Shown here: piece after piece, positions 18,450-25,634 of the stretch
How positions within the stretch are numbered: position 1 is the stretch's first letter
Layout: every line of letters starts with the position of its first letter
DNA from: an uncultured Chitinophagaceae bacterium
GTDB lineage: Bacteria; Bacteroidota; Bacteroidia; Chitinophagales; Chitinophagaceae
NCBI GenBank assembly: GCA_903870685.1
Contig: CAIQDX010000004.1
Span: forward strand, 1 to 64,000
Reading direction: 5' to 3'
Length of the DNA stretch: 64,000 nucleotides
The notes under the pieces: model-generated
Seen by the model: only the letters and a program-made list of their open reading frames with translations
Databases searched by the model: none
What the model was told of the DNA's origin: nothing
Translations under genes and position numbers: made by a program

Positions 18450-19271
18450 TTATCCGTAGATAATCTTATTCAATTGCAATTGAAGTTGCTTGGTAATATT
18501 TCCAGGTACTGAACAAAAACTTATTTCATCAACCGATGAGATGGGAGTTATATTTTTTGAAGTGCTTGTTATAAAAACTTCTTTGGCATTATATAAATCA
18601 TCAATTGTTACATCTTGTGTTAGAGTTTTAAATTGTTCTGCTGCAATTTTAAGAACATGTTTTCTGGTAATGCCATATAGAATATTTTTTTCTGGCGTTA
18701 TTATTGTTTCATCTTTTGTAACAATAAAAATATTAGAACGCGGACTTTCGGTTATAAAACTGTTTTGTTTAAACAAAACATCATCCGCATTTTTTTCTTT
18801 TGCATATGGTTGTGTGAGAATGCCCATTAAATAATCAATTGTTTTAACAGCAGGCAATTGTCGCTGATGCTCGTAAGTAACTAATCGCAGACCATTTTTT
18901 TCTGCGGCTTCATTTCGTTTTTGTATTTGTTGCGTGATAATTAAATTAGATTTTGCAATGCTATAACCATCCTGCGAATAACCGCCTGTTAGTAAAAGTT
19001 TGATTCCCGAATCGGCAATATTATTTTCATTCATTAACTGCAGGATCAAATCTTTTATTTGTTCTCTGCTGTAATCAATTTGTAAACGCATTGATTGAGC
19101 CGAATAAAAAAATCTGTCTAAATTATCATCCCAAAAAATTGGAACACGATTCACAGTTTTAAAATAATCAAACACAGCATAAGCTCTTTCGATGGACAAA
19201 TCATTAATATGCAGCACTGCATCTGCTTTGTTTACGATGCTTCCGTTGATGATGGCTTTTAGATCACTCAT
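18450..19271 (-). CDS. Class IV PLP-dependent aminotransferase
   Basis: 273 residues, fold type IV (branched-chain aminotransferase / aminodeoxychorismate lyase group). The PLP Lys is in LPAVKTIDYLMG. The conserved Glu is in SFITESPRSNIFIV. The C-terminal EVFITSTSKNITPI closes the cofactor phosphate site. The length is nearer to D-amino acid transaminase or ADC lyase than to IlvE (~300-350), so the substrate is left open. It is the last gene of a four-gene minus-strand group. Confidence 0.87.
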   Translation of the reverse strand: MSDLKAIINGSIVNKADAVLHINDLSIERAYAVFDYFKTVNRVPIFWDDNLDRFFYSAQSMRLQIDYSREQIKDLILQLMNENNIADSGIKLLLTGGYSQDGYSIAKSNLIITQQIQKRNEAAEKNGLRLVTYEHQRQLPAVKTIDYLMGILTQPYAKEKNADDVLFKQNSFITESPRSNIFIVTKDETIITPEKNILYGITRKHVLKIAAEQFKTLTQDVTIDDLYNAKEVFITSTSKNITPISSVDEISFCSVPGNITKQLQLQLNKIIYG

Positions 19272-19280
19272 GCAAGTATT

Positions 19281-19661
19281 TTATAACGCTAATTCTTTTG
19301 CGGGGTCCCAGAATTTTTTTTCAAAATCAATGATGATGTCGTCTTTTATTTTGATCTTTTCTTTTTCCAATAATTCCTGCATTAATGTTGGGGTTGCAAA
19401 ATGTGCTCTACCACTAAGCATTCCATTTCTATTTACAACACGATGTGCTGGAACTTTTGGATGAATACTATGTGCACCATTCATTGCCCAACCAACCATT
19501 CTTGCACTCATCTTTGTTCCCAGATAAGCAGCAATAGCGCCGTAAGAAGTAACACGGCCCTTTGGAATTTGACGCACCACATCATACACATCTTCGAAAA
19601 AAGAACTTTCTTTTTTAATTGTTGGAAGCGTTTTTTTAGTAGATATTTTTTTTGAAGGCAA
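19281..19661 (-). CDS. Alkyltransferase-like (ATL) DNA-binding protein, MGMT family without the Cys
   Basis: 126 residues. It has the MGMT C-terminal DNA-binding domain: IPKGRVTSYGAIAAYLG (winged helix), SARMVGWAMNG (the Arg that flips the base) and then V-P-A-H-R-VV. In the repair enzymes this last motif is P-C-H-R, where Cys accepts the alkyl group. Here Ala replaces Cys, so methyl transfer is not expected. Proteins of this kind bind O6-alkylguanine and hand it to nucleotide excision repair. The N-terminus is a short lysine-rich extension. Confidence 0.88.
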   Translation of the reverse strand: MPSKKISTKKTLPTIKKESSFFEDVYDVVRQIPKGRVTSYGAIAAYLGTKMSARMVGWAMNGAHSIHPKVPAHRVVNRNGMLSGRAHFATPTLMQELLEKEKIKIKDDIIIDFEKKFWDPAKELAL

Positions 19662-19686
19662 TGGATGAAATATTTCAATAAAGTTA

Positions 19687-19890
19687 TCAGATTTTATTTA
19701 ACCCATCTTCAGAAGTAAAAGGCTTTAGTATTTCATCGGGTTTTTGTTCAGGTACATTTTCGAAATCATAAGGACAATGTCTGCAGCCAAGTCCGCAACA
19801 ATAGCCTTTTTCGATATGGTATTGTTCAGTAAATACTAATAAGTTATTGGTATAATAAAAATCAACTCCTTCAATTAATGGATTGTTCAC
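19687..19890 (-). CDS. DUF5522 small cysteine-rich protein
   Basis: 67 residues. The motif YCCGLGCRHCPYDF is typical of DUF5522 and suggests a bound metal or Fe-S cluster. Its start lies within the last 20 bases of trmB (19871-19890), so the two are probably translationally coupled. The function is unknown; the frequent company of tRNA modification genes is only a hint. Confidence 0.82.
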   Translation of the reverse strand: MNNPLIEGVDFYYTNNLLVFTEQYHIEKGYCCGLGCRHCPYDFENVPEQKPDEILKPFTSEDGLNKI

Positions 19891-20575
19891 TGATCAATTG
19901 TTTTAAGATTTCATCATTTTCGATCGGCAGATTTTTATTCAGTCTGAATTGCAAATAATGAATGCGGTTACTTTTTGCAATATCTAAACTCTCGTAATAA
20001 GTTTTGATAGAGAGTTCCTTTGAAATTTCAGAGGCCGAATAAACATCATCTGAATCATGTAACAATTCTAATTGAAATAAGTTTATAACAGTTTTTGTAA
20101 ATTGATATAGATCGGGACTATCGGTCTTTAAATTAATAAAGCCATTTGGAACCAATATCTGTTGGTACAATCGTAAAAACTTGGGGTGTGTTAAACGTTT
20201 TTTTGCTTTTGATAAACGCAATTGGGGATCGGGGAATGTGATCCATATTTCGCTTACTTCATCTTTTCCAAAATGATCGGTTATCTGATCTATGATGGTA
20301 CGAACAAAAGCAACATTGTTCAAACCTTCATCCAGGGCGGTTTTTGCGCCACGCCAAATACGATTACCCTTTATATCAATACCAATAAAATTTCTCTCGG
20401 GAAATAATTTCCCTAAGCCAACAGCATATTCTCCTTTGCCGCAAGCTAGCTCGAGTGTGATAGGATGATCATTTTTAAAATACTCTTTCCATTTCTCTTT
20501 CATCCATTGCGGATGTTCTAAAACATTGGAGAAATTTTTTATGGCTTCGAAGCGAATTAATTTTTTATGTCCCAT
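19871..20575 (-). CDS. trmB: tRNA (guanine-N7)-methyltransferase
   Basis: 234 residues. It makes m7G46 in the variable loop of tRNAs, using SAM. The SAM site is ELACGKGEYAVGLGKLFPERNFIGIDIKG (residues ~40-68). The acidic FPDP motif, in the form WITFPDPQLRLSKAKKRL, marks the TrmB family. It is the first gene of the minus-strand group. The region upstream contains the decayed repeat copy at 20611-20671. Confidence 0.94.
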   Translation of the reverse strand: MGHKKLIRFEAIKNFSNVLEHPQWMKEKWKEYFKNDHPITLELACGKGEYAVGLGKLFPERNFIGIDIKGNRIWRGAKTALDEGLNNVAFVRTIIDQITDHFGKDEVSEIWITFPDPQLRLSKAKKRLTHPKFLRLYQQILVPNGFINLKTDSPDLYQFTKTVINLFQLELLHDSDDVYSASEISKELSIKTYYESLDIAKSNRIHYLQFRLNKNLPIENDEILKQLISEQSIN

Positions 20576-20610
20576 GTGGCGACAAATGTAATGTAGACGT
20601 CAGTAATATA

Positions 20611-20671
20611 AATAACCACACTGTAAAAACATCACTTGCTTTTTTAAAACACAGAAATGAGGAAGCAGTAA
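20611..20671. repeat. Decayed copy of the 3' flank of the tRNA-like RNA gene
   Basis: From CTGTAAAAACATCACTTGCT to GGAAGCAGTA this segment aligns with 20972-21031 (CTGTAGAAACAGCACTGGCT ... GAAAGCTGTA), with scattered substitutions and a 3-base indel. The match covers the terminator and the bases next to the RNA 3' end, then stops. The copies bracket the small secreted-protein gene. Confidence 0.6.
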
Positions 20672-20721
20672 GTAAAAAGGCTGCCGTGAATAAATTCAAT
20701 TATATTCACTAAAATTATAAA

Positions 20722-20928
20722 ATGAAAAAAACACTCGCATTTTTACTGACATTAATTTCATTGAGCACATTTGCCCAAAGCACAACTAAGACTCAAACAA
20801 AAATTGGGTCAACTAAATCTTCAGACACTGCTAAGATGACTGTTCATTCTAGAGTATGGATTGCTGATGATACAAGTTCAACTAAAATGAAAGGAAAGCT
20901 ATTAGCGCCTGCAAAGAAAAAAGACTAA
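20722..20928 (+). CDS. Small secreted protein of unknown function
   Basis: 68 residues. A clear Sec signal peptide (KKTLAFLLTLISLSTFAQ, cleavage after AQ) is followed by ~48 Thr/Ser/Lys-rich residues, with one short conserved-looking patch HSRVWIADD and a basic tail. No domain is recognised. It lies alone between two copies of a repeat. The signal peptide supports a real gene despite the size. Confidence 0.6.
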   Translation: MKKTLAFLLTLISLSTFAQSTTKTQTKIGSTKSSDTAKMTVHSRVWIADDTSSTKMKGKLLAPAKKKD

Positions 20929-20967
20929 GATCTACATTAGAATGTTGTGAGATGTTTAGTGTCGCCC

Positions 20968-21003
20968 AAAAAAACAGCCAACGCTGTAGAAACAGCACTG
21001 GCT
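20968..21003 (-). terminator. Intrinsic terminator of the tRNA-like RNA
   Basis: On the minus strand AGCCAGTGCTGT pairs with ACAGCGTTGGCT over 12 positions (two G-T pairs), loop TTCT, followed by GTTTTTTT. It starts 23 bases past the predicted 3' end of the RNA. Confidence 0.82.
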
Positions 21004-21031
21004 TTAAAACACCGAAATAAGAAAGCTGTAG
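20972..21031. repeat. Intact partner of the repeat at 20611-20671
   Basis: This is the copy that contains a working terminator and the last bases of the tRNA-like RNA. See 20611-20671 for the alignment. Confidence 0.6.
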
Positions 21032-21188
21032 GGGTAGGAGTCGAACCTACACGAGGAAGTTAGCTGTAGTACAAAGTCGCGGTGGTCAACCCCGGTCTTT
21101 CTTGCGAAAGGCTCTATGCTACGTTTATCCTGGATTCCTCACCCCCGAGACGAGAGGGCATGTCTGCCAAAAGTTTCATCACCCCACA
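21027..21188 (-). ncRNA. tRNA-like structured RNA with an oversized (~90 nt) variable domain
   Basis: The minus strand folds like a tRNA. The acceptor is TGTGGGG (21188-21182) with CCCTACA (21033-21027). The D arm is ATG/CAT with GG in the loop. A five-pair stem CCCTC/GGGGG carries the seven-base loop TCGTCTC. A T arm GTAGG-TTCGACT-CCTAC (21050-21034) directly precedes the acceptor strand. Between the third stem and the T arm lies an extra domain closed by TGAGGAA/TTCCTCG (21141-21135 and 21058-21052), with a CTTTC-GCAA-GAAAG hairpin inside. Position 33 is C instead of U, so ordinary decoding is doubtful. It has its own promoter and terminator. It is too short for tmRNA and not recognised as any known family. 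It fills most of the 408-bp gap. Confidence 0.7.
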
Positions 21189-21220
21189 GTATAAAGAACT
21201 TTTAATTCTTGTTGATAGAA

Positions 21221-21228
21221 CAAAATTA
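21221..21228 (-). promoter_or_regulatory. Promoter -7 element for the tRNA-like RNA
   Basis: On the minus strand TAATTTTG matches TAnnTTTG. Transcription would start near 21215, leaving a ~27-nt 5' leader before the folded RNA begins at 21188. RNase P-type cleavage could remove that leader. No convincing -33 element is seen. Confidence 0.45.
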
Positions 21229-21280
21229 GACTATTGACCTGATTATTGAATAGTTTTTAAATAAAATTTCTAATTTATCG

Positions 21281-21318
21281 ATAATATTCAATTTATATTT
21301 AGTAATATTGAATATTAT
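21281..21318 (+). promoter_or_regulatory. Probable Lrp-type operator upstream of the regulator gene
   Basis: ATAATATTCAAT (21281-21292) and its exact reverse complement ATTGAATATTAT (21307-21318) form a 12-bp inverted repeat with a 14-bp spacer. A third related site, ATTATTGAATAG, lies at 21242-21253. The repeat is immediately upstream of the Lrp/AsnC gene at 21337. Lrp proteins often bind such AT-rich repeats and control their own gene. Confidence 0.6.
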
Positions 21319-21336
21319 TTAAAAACCGATAAGAAA

Positions 21337-21810
21337 ATGGCTTCAAAATTAAATCTTGACAAACTTGATTTTCAAATCATCCAGGAGATGATGGAAAATG
21401 CAGAGATCTCTTATGCCGATTTAGGCAAGAAATTATTTGTTTCCGGCGGAACAATTCATGTTCGCATCAAAAAATTAGAAGAACAAAAAGTGGTCAAATG
21501 TAGGAAATTAGCAGTTGATTTAAAAGCTTTGGGTTATGATGTGATTGCTTTTATTGGAATTTATTTAGAAAAAAGTTCTTTATACGATTCAGTTGCAAAA
21601 GAATTAAAAAAGATTCCTGAAATTGTACGGTTGAATTACACTACCGGTAATTACAGCATGTTTGCTGAAATTGTTTGTAAAGACATTCAGCAATTGCGTC
21701 ATGTTTTACATGATAAATTACAAAACATAAAAGGTATTGAACGAACAGAAACTTTTATTTCTTTAGATGAAAGCTACAGCCGCAATGTTGTTGTAACCGA
21801 TGGGATGTAA
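21337..21810 (+). CDS. Lrp/AsnC-family transcriptional regulator
   Basis: 157 residues. An N-terminal winged helix (LDKLDFQIIQEMMENAEISYADLGKKLFVSGGTIHVRIKKLEEQKVV) is followed by the RAM ligand-binding domain (~residues 65-145; GYDVIAFIGIYLEKS, TGNYSMFAEIVC). These regulators sense amino acids or other small molecules. The targets are not shown here apart from the likely autoregulatory inverted repeat. It is followed after 30 bp by a wzz-like gene. Confidence 0.93.
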   Translation: MASKLNLDKLDFQIIQEMMENAEISYADLGKKLFVSGGTIHVRIKKLEEQKVVKCRKLAVDLKALGYDVIAFIGIYLEKSSLYDSVAKELKKIPEIVRLNYTTGNYSMFAEIVCKDIQQLRHVLHDKLQNIKGIERTETFISLDESYSRNVVVTDGM

Positions 21811-21840
21811 GTTTTAATTATTCATTTTATTTTCATAAAG

Positions 21841-22707
21841 ATGCCTTCAACTTCATTTAATTTAATTGATGTGATTTCTGTTTTGCAAAAAAGATGGAAA
21901 TCGATTTTTATTTTTGTCATCGCCTCTTTGATAATAGCACTTATCACACTTTTTATTGTACCTAAATATTTTCGTTCAACAACAGTTGTTATTCCTGCAA
22001 GTCCTGTATTAGCTGATAAAGCGCGATTATTCAACAACAACATTCAAAGTCTTTATTCTTTTTTAGGAAACGGCGATGATACAGAAACATTAATTGGTAT
22101 TGCAAAATTAGATACAGTTTATTATCAGTTGATCGATGAATTTAAATTGACTGATTATTATAAAACAAAAGGCGATAGTATAAGTATTAAAAGGAAAAGA
22201 ACGATTAAACTTTTGCAAAAAGATATTGAAATAAATAAAACAGAATTTAATCAGCTAAAGATTGTTGTTTGGACAAAAGACAATGATCTTTCGAAAAATA
22301 TTGCAAACCGTATGATTGATATCATTCAGGAAACTGAACAGGATATGTGGAAGCAAGTTTATCAAAATAACCTGAATCAGTTAAATAAATCAATTAACGA
22401 ATTGGAAAGTCAATATCAAAAAATTTCAGATAGTCTTTCAATTAATTCCAAGTCTTTTAAAAATGAAATGCTCGAAAGTCAACGCCAGTCAGTACTTGAG
22501 CAAATGAAGCAATATCAAAAATCGGCCAACGAAATTAAGCTGGCCATTGCATCTACACCACCGGCATTGTATATCGTTGAAAAAGCAACAACATCTGCTT
22601 CTGCTGATAAACCAATTTTCATAATTGATTTATTGATCGTTTTGTTTGCAAGTATCTTGTTTGCAATTATTGCCACTTTAATTTTTGAAAGGAAACAAAC
22701 AAATTAA
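21841..22707 (+). CDS. Wzz-type polysaccharide chain-length determinant
   Basis: 288 residues. A first transmembrane helix (~20-40) is followed by a long periplasmic region with coiled coil (NQLNKSINELESQYQKISDSL) and a second transmembrane helix near 262-283. This is the Wzz/chain-length topology without a fused tyrosine kinase. It lies 2 bp before the O-antigen ligase gene, so both probably work on a surface polysaccharide. Confidence 0.85.
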   Translation: MPSTSFNLIDVISVLQKRWKSIFIFVIASLIIALITLFIVPKYFRSTTVVIPASPVLADKARLFNNNIQSLYSFLGNGDDTETLIGIAKLDTVYYQLIDEFKLTDYYKTKGDSISIKRKRTIKLLQKDIEINKTEFNQLKIVVWTKDNDLSKNIANRMIDIIQETEQDMWKQVYQNNLNQLNKSINELESQYQKISDSLSINSKSFKNEMLESQRQSVLEQMKQYQKSANEIKLAIASTPPALYIVEKATTSASADKPIFIIDLLIVLFASILFAIIATLIFERKQTN

Positions 22708-22709
22708 AA

Positions 22710-24224
22710 ATGCTTTTTTTAAAGCGATATGATTTATTGTTTGTAACCGCATCACTGATGTTTATTATCAGTTTGATATTAGCTATTGCTTTTCAAAATT
22801 TTTTGTGGCTATTAATTCCTTTCGCATGGATTTTGATTCCGGTTATTTTTAATTACACTATTTCTTTTACCGAACATTTGTTCTGGTTGATGATTATTTT
22901 TTTACCATTATCAACAGAATTAATGGTTACCGATTCTTTGGGATTAGATTTTCCCGATGAGCCATTATTAATTTTGTTAACAGGGATTTTTATTGTGAAG
23001 TTGATTTATAGACCGGCATTATTTCCTAAAACGATCTTAAATAAATCTTTGTTTTTTTTATTAGTGCTTCATTTGATTTGGATATTTGTTTGTTGTTTTT
23101 TTTCTGTTGATTCCGTTCTTTCGATCAAGTTTCTCCTTGCAAAAATTTGGTATGTTATTCCATTTGTTTTATTGCCGCAAATAATTATCAAATCACAAAA
23201 TGATTTTAAAAAAATTGCTTTGTTATTATTATTGCCAATGCTACTTGTGGTGATACAAGCATTGATCCGGCATTTATTTTATAATTTTTCTTTCGAAGGA
23301 ATTAAACAAGTGCTCGATCCATTTTTCAGAAATCATGTAAATTATTCCGCCATGTTGGTTTGCCTGTTGGCGGTACTTTGGTGTGTAAGAAAACTAACAC
23401 CAAATAATCAGTTCAGTTCTAAATTAATTAATGTCGGAATAGTGATTGGAATAGCAGGTTTAATATTTTCGTATTCAAGAGGAGCATGGTTTGCACTGAT
23501 TCTTGGCATACTTGCAGGAATATTTATTCATTATAAAAAAATGAAAATAATTTTAATCGGACTAATAGTTTTTTGTTTATCATCGACAGCATGGTTATCC
23601 TACAATAACAATTATTTAAAGTTTGAGCCGGATTATCAACACACTATTTTTCATACAGATTTCAGTGAGCATTTGCAAGCAACGGTTACCTTAAAGGATG
23701 TTTCAAATGCCGAACGTTTTTATCGTTGGATAGCTGCAGCAAATATGATTGCAGAAAGACCAATTTCGGGTTTTGGCCCAAATAATTTTTATAATAATTA
23801 TAAAACTTTTACTCGAAATCAGTTTAAAACATGGGTAAGTAAGAACCCCGATCAGTCATCGGTTCATAATTATTTTTTGCTCACGGCTTTAGAACAAGGT
23901 ATAATTGGATTGATTTTATTTTCTGCATTATTTTTTGGGATGATTTTAAAAACACAGCAATTATATCATCAACTGCATAATAATTTTTACAGAACAATTT
24001 CAATGACAACAGGAATTGTTTTGGTAATGATTGGAACAGTTATTTTTTTAAGCGATTTGATTGAAACCGACAAAATCGGAAGCCTTTTTTGGCTTAGTTT
24101 AGGAACTATATTCCTTTTACAAGAAAAATTAAAAGAAGAAAAAGAATCAATAGCATCAAACGTTTTAAGGCTCTCCAGAGTTATTTGGCTCTTTCCCTAT
24201 TTCGAAAACCTTTACCGACTTTAG
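22710..24224 (+). CDS. O-antigen ligase/polymerase family membrane protein
   Basis: 504 residues with about 11-12 hydrophobic helices. It has the Wzy_C-type periplasmic loop: FSYSRGAWFAL and later ISGFGPNNFYNNYKTFTRN...SSVHNYFLLTALEQGIIGL, which contain the Arg and His typical of WaaL/Wzy enzymes. It polymerises or ligates undecaprenyl-linked glycans. No other polysaccharide biosynthesis genes are clustered here, so the product is unknown. Confidence 0.85.
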   Translation: MLFLKRYDLLFVTASLMFIISLILAIAFQNFLWLLIPFAWILIPVIFNYTISFTEHLFWLMIIFLPLSTELMVTDSLGLDFPDEPLLILLTGIFIVKLIYRPALFPKTILNKSLFFLLVLHLIWIFVCCFFSVDSVLSIKFLLAKIWYVIPFVLLPQIIIKSQNDFKKIALLLLLPMLLVVIQALIRHLFYNFSFEGIKQVLDPFFRNHVNYSAMLVCLLAVLWCVRKLTPNNQFSSKLINVGIVIGIAGLIFSYSRGAWFALILGILAGIFIHYKKMKIILIGLIVFCLSSTAWLSYNNNYLKFEPDYQHTIFHTDFSEHLQATVTLKDVSNAERFYRWIAAANMIAERPISGFGPNNFYNNYKTFTRNQFKTWVSKNPDQSSVHNYFLLTALEQGIIGLILFSALFFGMILKTQQLYHQLHNNFYRTISMTTGIVLVMIGTVIFLSDLIETDKIGSLFWLSLGTIFLLQEKLKEEKESIASNVLRLSRVIWLFPYFENLYRL

Positions 24225-24345
24225 ATTCTTTTTTACCGAATGCAAGTAACCTTGGGCAACATAGGCTAAGTTATTGTAATCAATACAACTACAAGCTTTA
24301 AACTTATTGCTTCGTAAATTGTCATAAAATTCTAAAGCCTTAGTT

Positions 24346-24444
24346 ATGAAAAACTTTTTCTTTTTTCCGTTTGTTTTATTAGCAATGATTTTCTTGATTA
24401 TTTATGCATGGTGGCCGGAAGATAAAGAAACACAACAAGCATAA
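24346..24444 (+). CDS. Predicted 32-residue single-helix membrane peptide
   Basis: ATG at 24346 and TAA at 24442-24444. After MKNFFFFP comes one hydrophobic helix (FVLLAMIFLIIYAWW), then the acidic/polar tail PEDKETQQA. The positive N-terminus and acidic tail suit an N-in membrane peptide. The size is below usual gene-calling limits. It lies alone in the 246-bp gap between the ligase gene and the convergent glycosyltransferase. Confidence 0.45.
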   Translation: MKNFFFFPFVLLAMIFLIIYAWWPEDKETQQA

Positions 24445-24470
24445 TTTTTATCTTTAAATTATTATCATTG

Positions 24471-25616
24471 TTATTTTACTTGTCTTCCTTTCCAGTGGTA
24501 TTTGCCAAATTTTCCAAACCATCCGGCGATTACTGTATACATAATATGCATTGGCTGAAAGAAAGGAATTGATATAAAAGATTGTCCAAAAAAATTTCCT
24601 ACAGGTAATAAAAACAAAAACTCAACTACACTTTTCAATAATAAAAATAGCAGCCAAATTAATAAAATGGCTGGTTTAAAAAATGCGAGTAGTGGCATAA
24701 GAAATAAAAGTAAATTCAAAAAATAAACCAATACAAGAACTCCAAAAATATTTTTATCTTTTAATTGATCTGCTTTACTTGCCCAACGAATTCTTTGATT
24801 TAAAAAACTTTTCCAGTCCGGCATTGGATGTGTTGTAACAATGGCATTTTTAGAAAATAAAAATGCCATTTGCGATGGAAATTTTTGTTTGATTTTATTC
24901 ATCAGCATCATATCATCGCCACTTGCTATTGCATCAATGCCATTAAAACCATCCACTTCATAAAAAGTAGATTTTTTATAAGCGAGATTTGCGCCGTTAC
25001 ACATACTATGAAATCCCGCTGAAACTGAAGCTGCAGTTATTCCTTGCAAACATATAAAATCAAGATTTTGAAAAGTTGAAAGTATAGTACGGTCATTGCT
25101 GAAAGCCACTGGTGCTGCGACAAAAACAGGCTCTTCTTTTTGAATGATAGCCGCAAAAGAAAGAAGCCAATCTTTTGTAACAATGCAATCGGCATCTGTT
25201 GTAATTATCCAATCACCCTTAGAAATTTCAATTCCTTTTTCGATAGCTTTTTTCTTGTACGAATTTAATTTTTTACCATCTAATTCATCTTCCAAACAAA
25301 TCAATTTTATATTCTGATATTGTTGTTGAAATTTTTTAACCAGATTTGTTGTTGCATCTGTTGAGTGATCGTCTATCACAATCACTTCAAATAAATTTTG
25401 CGAAAAGTTTTGATTGAAAATGGATTGCAAACAAGGAATAATATTCTTCTCTTCATTTCTTGCAGGAATAATAATTGAGAAATGAATTTTAGATTCAAAA
25501 ACTTCCGGGATCACAAATGGCTTTAATTTTATAAACCATTTTCTATACAATAAAATAATTGTTGCATACGGAATAAATAATGCAACCGTAATCAATAAAT
25601 AAATATTTAACCACAT
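24471..25616 (-). CDS. Family 2 glycosyltransferase, membrane-bound
   Basis: 381 residues. It starts with a membrane helix, then the GT-A fold: SIIIPARNEEKNIIPCLQSIFNQ, VIDDHSTDAT, ITTDADC (DxD-like metal site) and a QRIRWASK motif (Q/RxxRW), typical of processive or polyisoprenyl-linked enzymes. Three to four C-terminal helices follow. It probably makes a surface glycan or glycolipid; donor and acceptor are unknown. It is followed on the same strand by, and is 18 bp from, the hydrolase upstream. Confidence 0.9.
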   Translation of the reverse strand: MWLNIYLLITVALFIPYATIILLYRKWFIKLKPFVIPEVFESKIHFSIIIPARNEEKNIIPCLQSIFNQNFSQNLFEVIVIDDHSTDATTNLVKKFQQQYQNIKLICLEDELDGKKLNSYKKKAIEKGIEISKGDWIITTDADCIVTKDWLLSFAAIIQKEEPVFVAAPVAFSNDRTILSTFQNLDFICLQGITAASVSAGFHSMCNGANLAYKKSTFYEVDGFNGIDAIASGDDMMLMNKIKQKFPSQMAFLFSKNAIVTTHPMPDWKSFLNQRIRWASKADQLKDKNIFGVLVLVYFLNLLLFLMPLLAFFKPAILLIWLLFLLLKSVVEFLFLLPVGNFFGQSFISIPFFQPMHIMYTVIAGWFGKFGKYHWKGRQVK

Positions 25617-25634
25617 TGAAGCAAAGTAAATAAA

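Noticed and set aside
19687-19890. DUF5522 gene as a chance ORF in the trmB tail
   Set aside because: The conserved CCGLGCRHCPY motif and overlap-coupled start make it a real gene, so the rejection was reversed and it is listed.
21027-21188. tmRNA (ssrA) as identity of the tRNA-like RNA
   Set aside because: The length is ~162 nt, there is no tag ORF ending in Ala-Ala, and a D stem and third arm are present where tmRNA has none.
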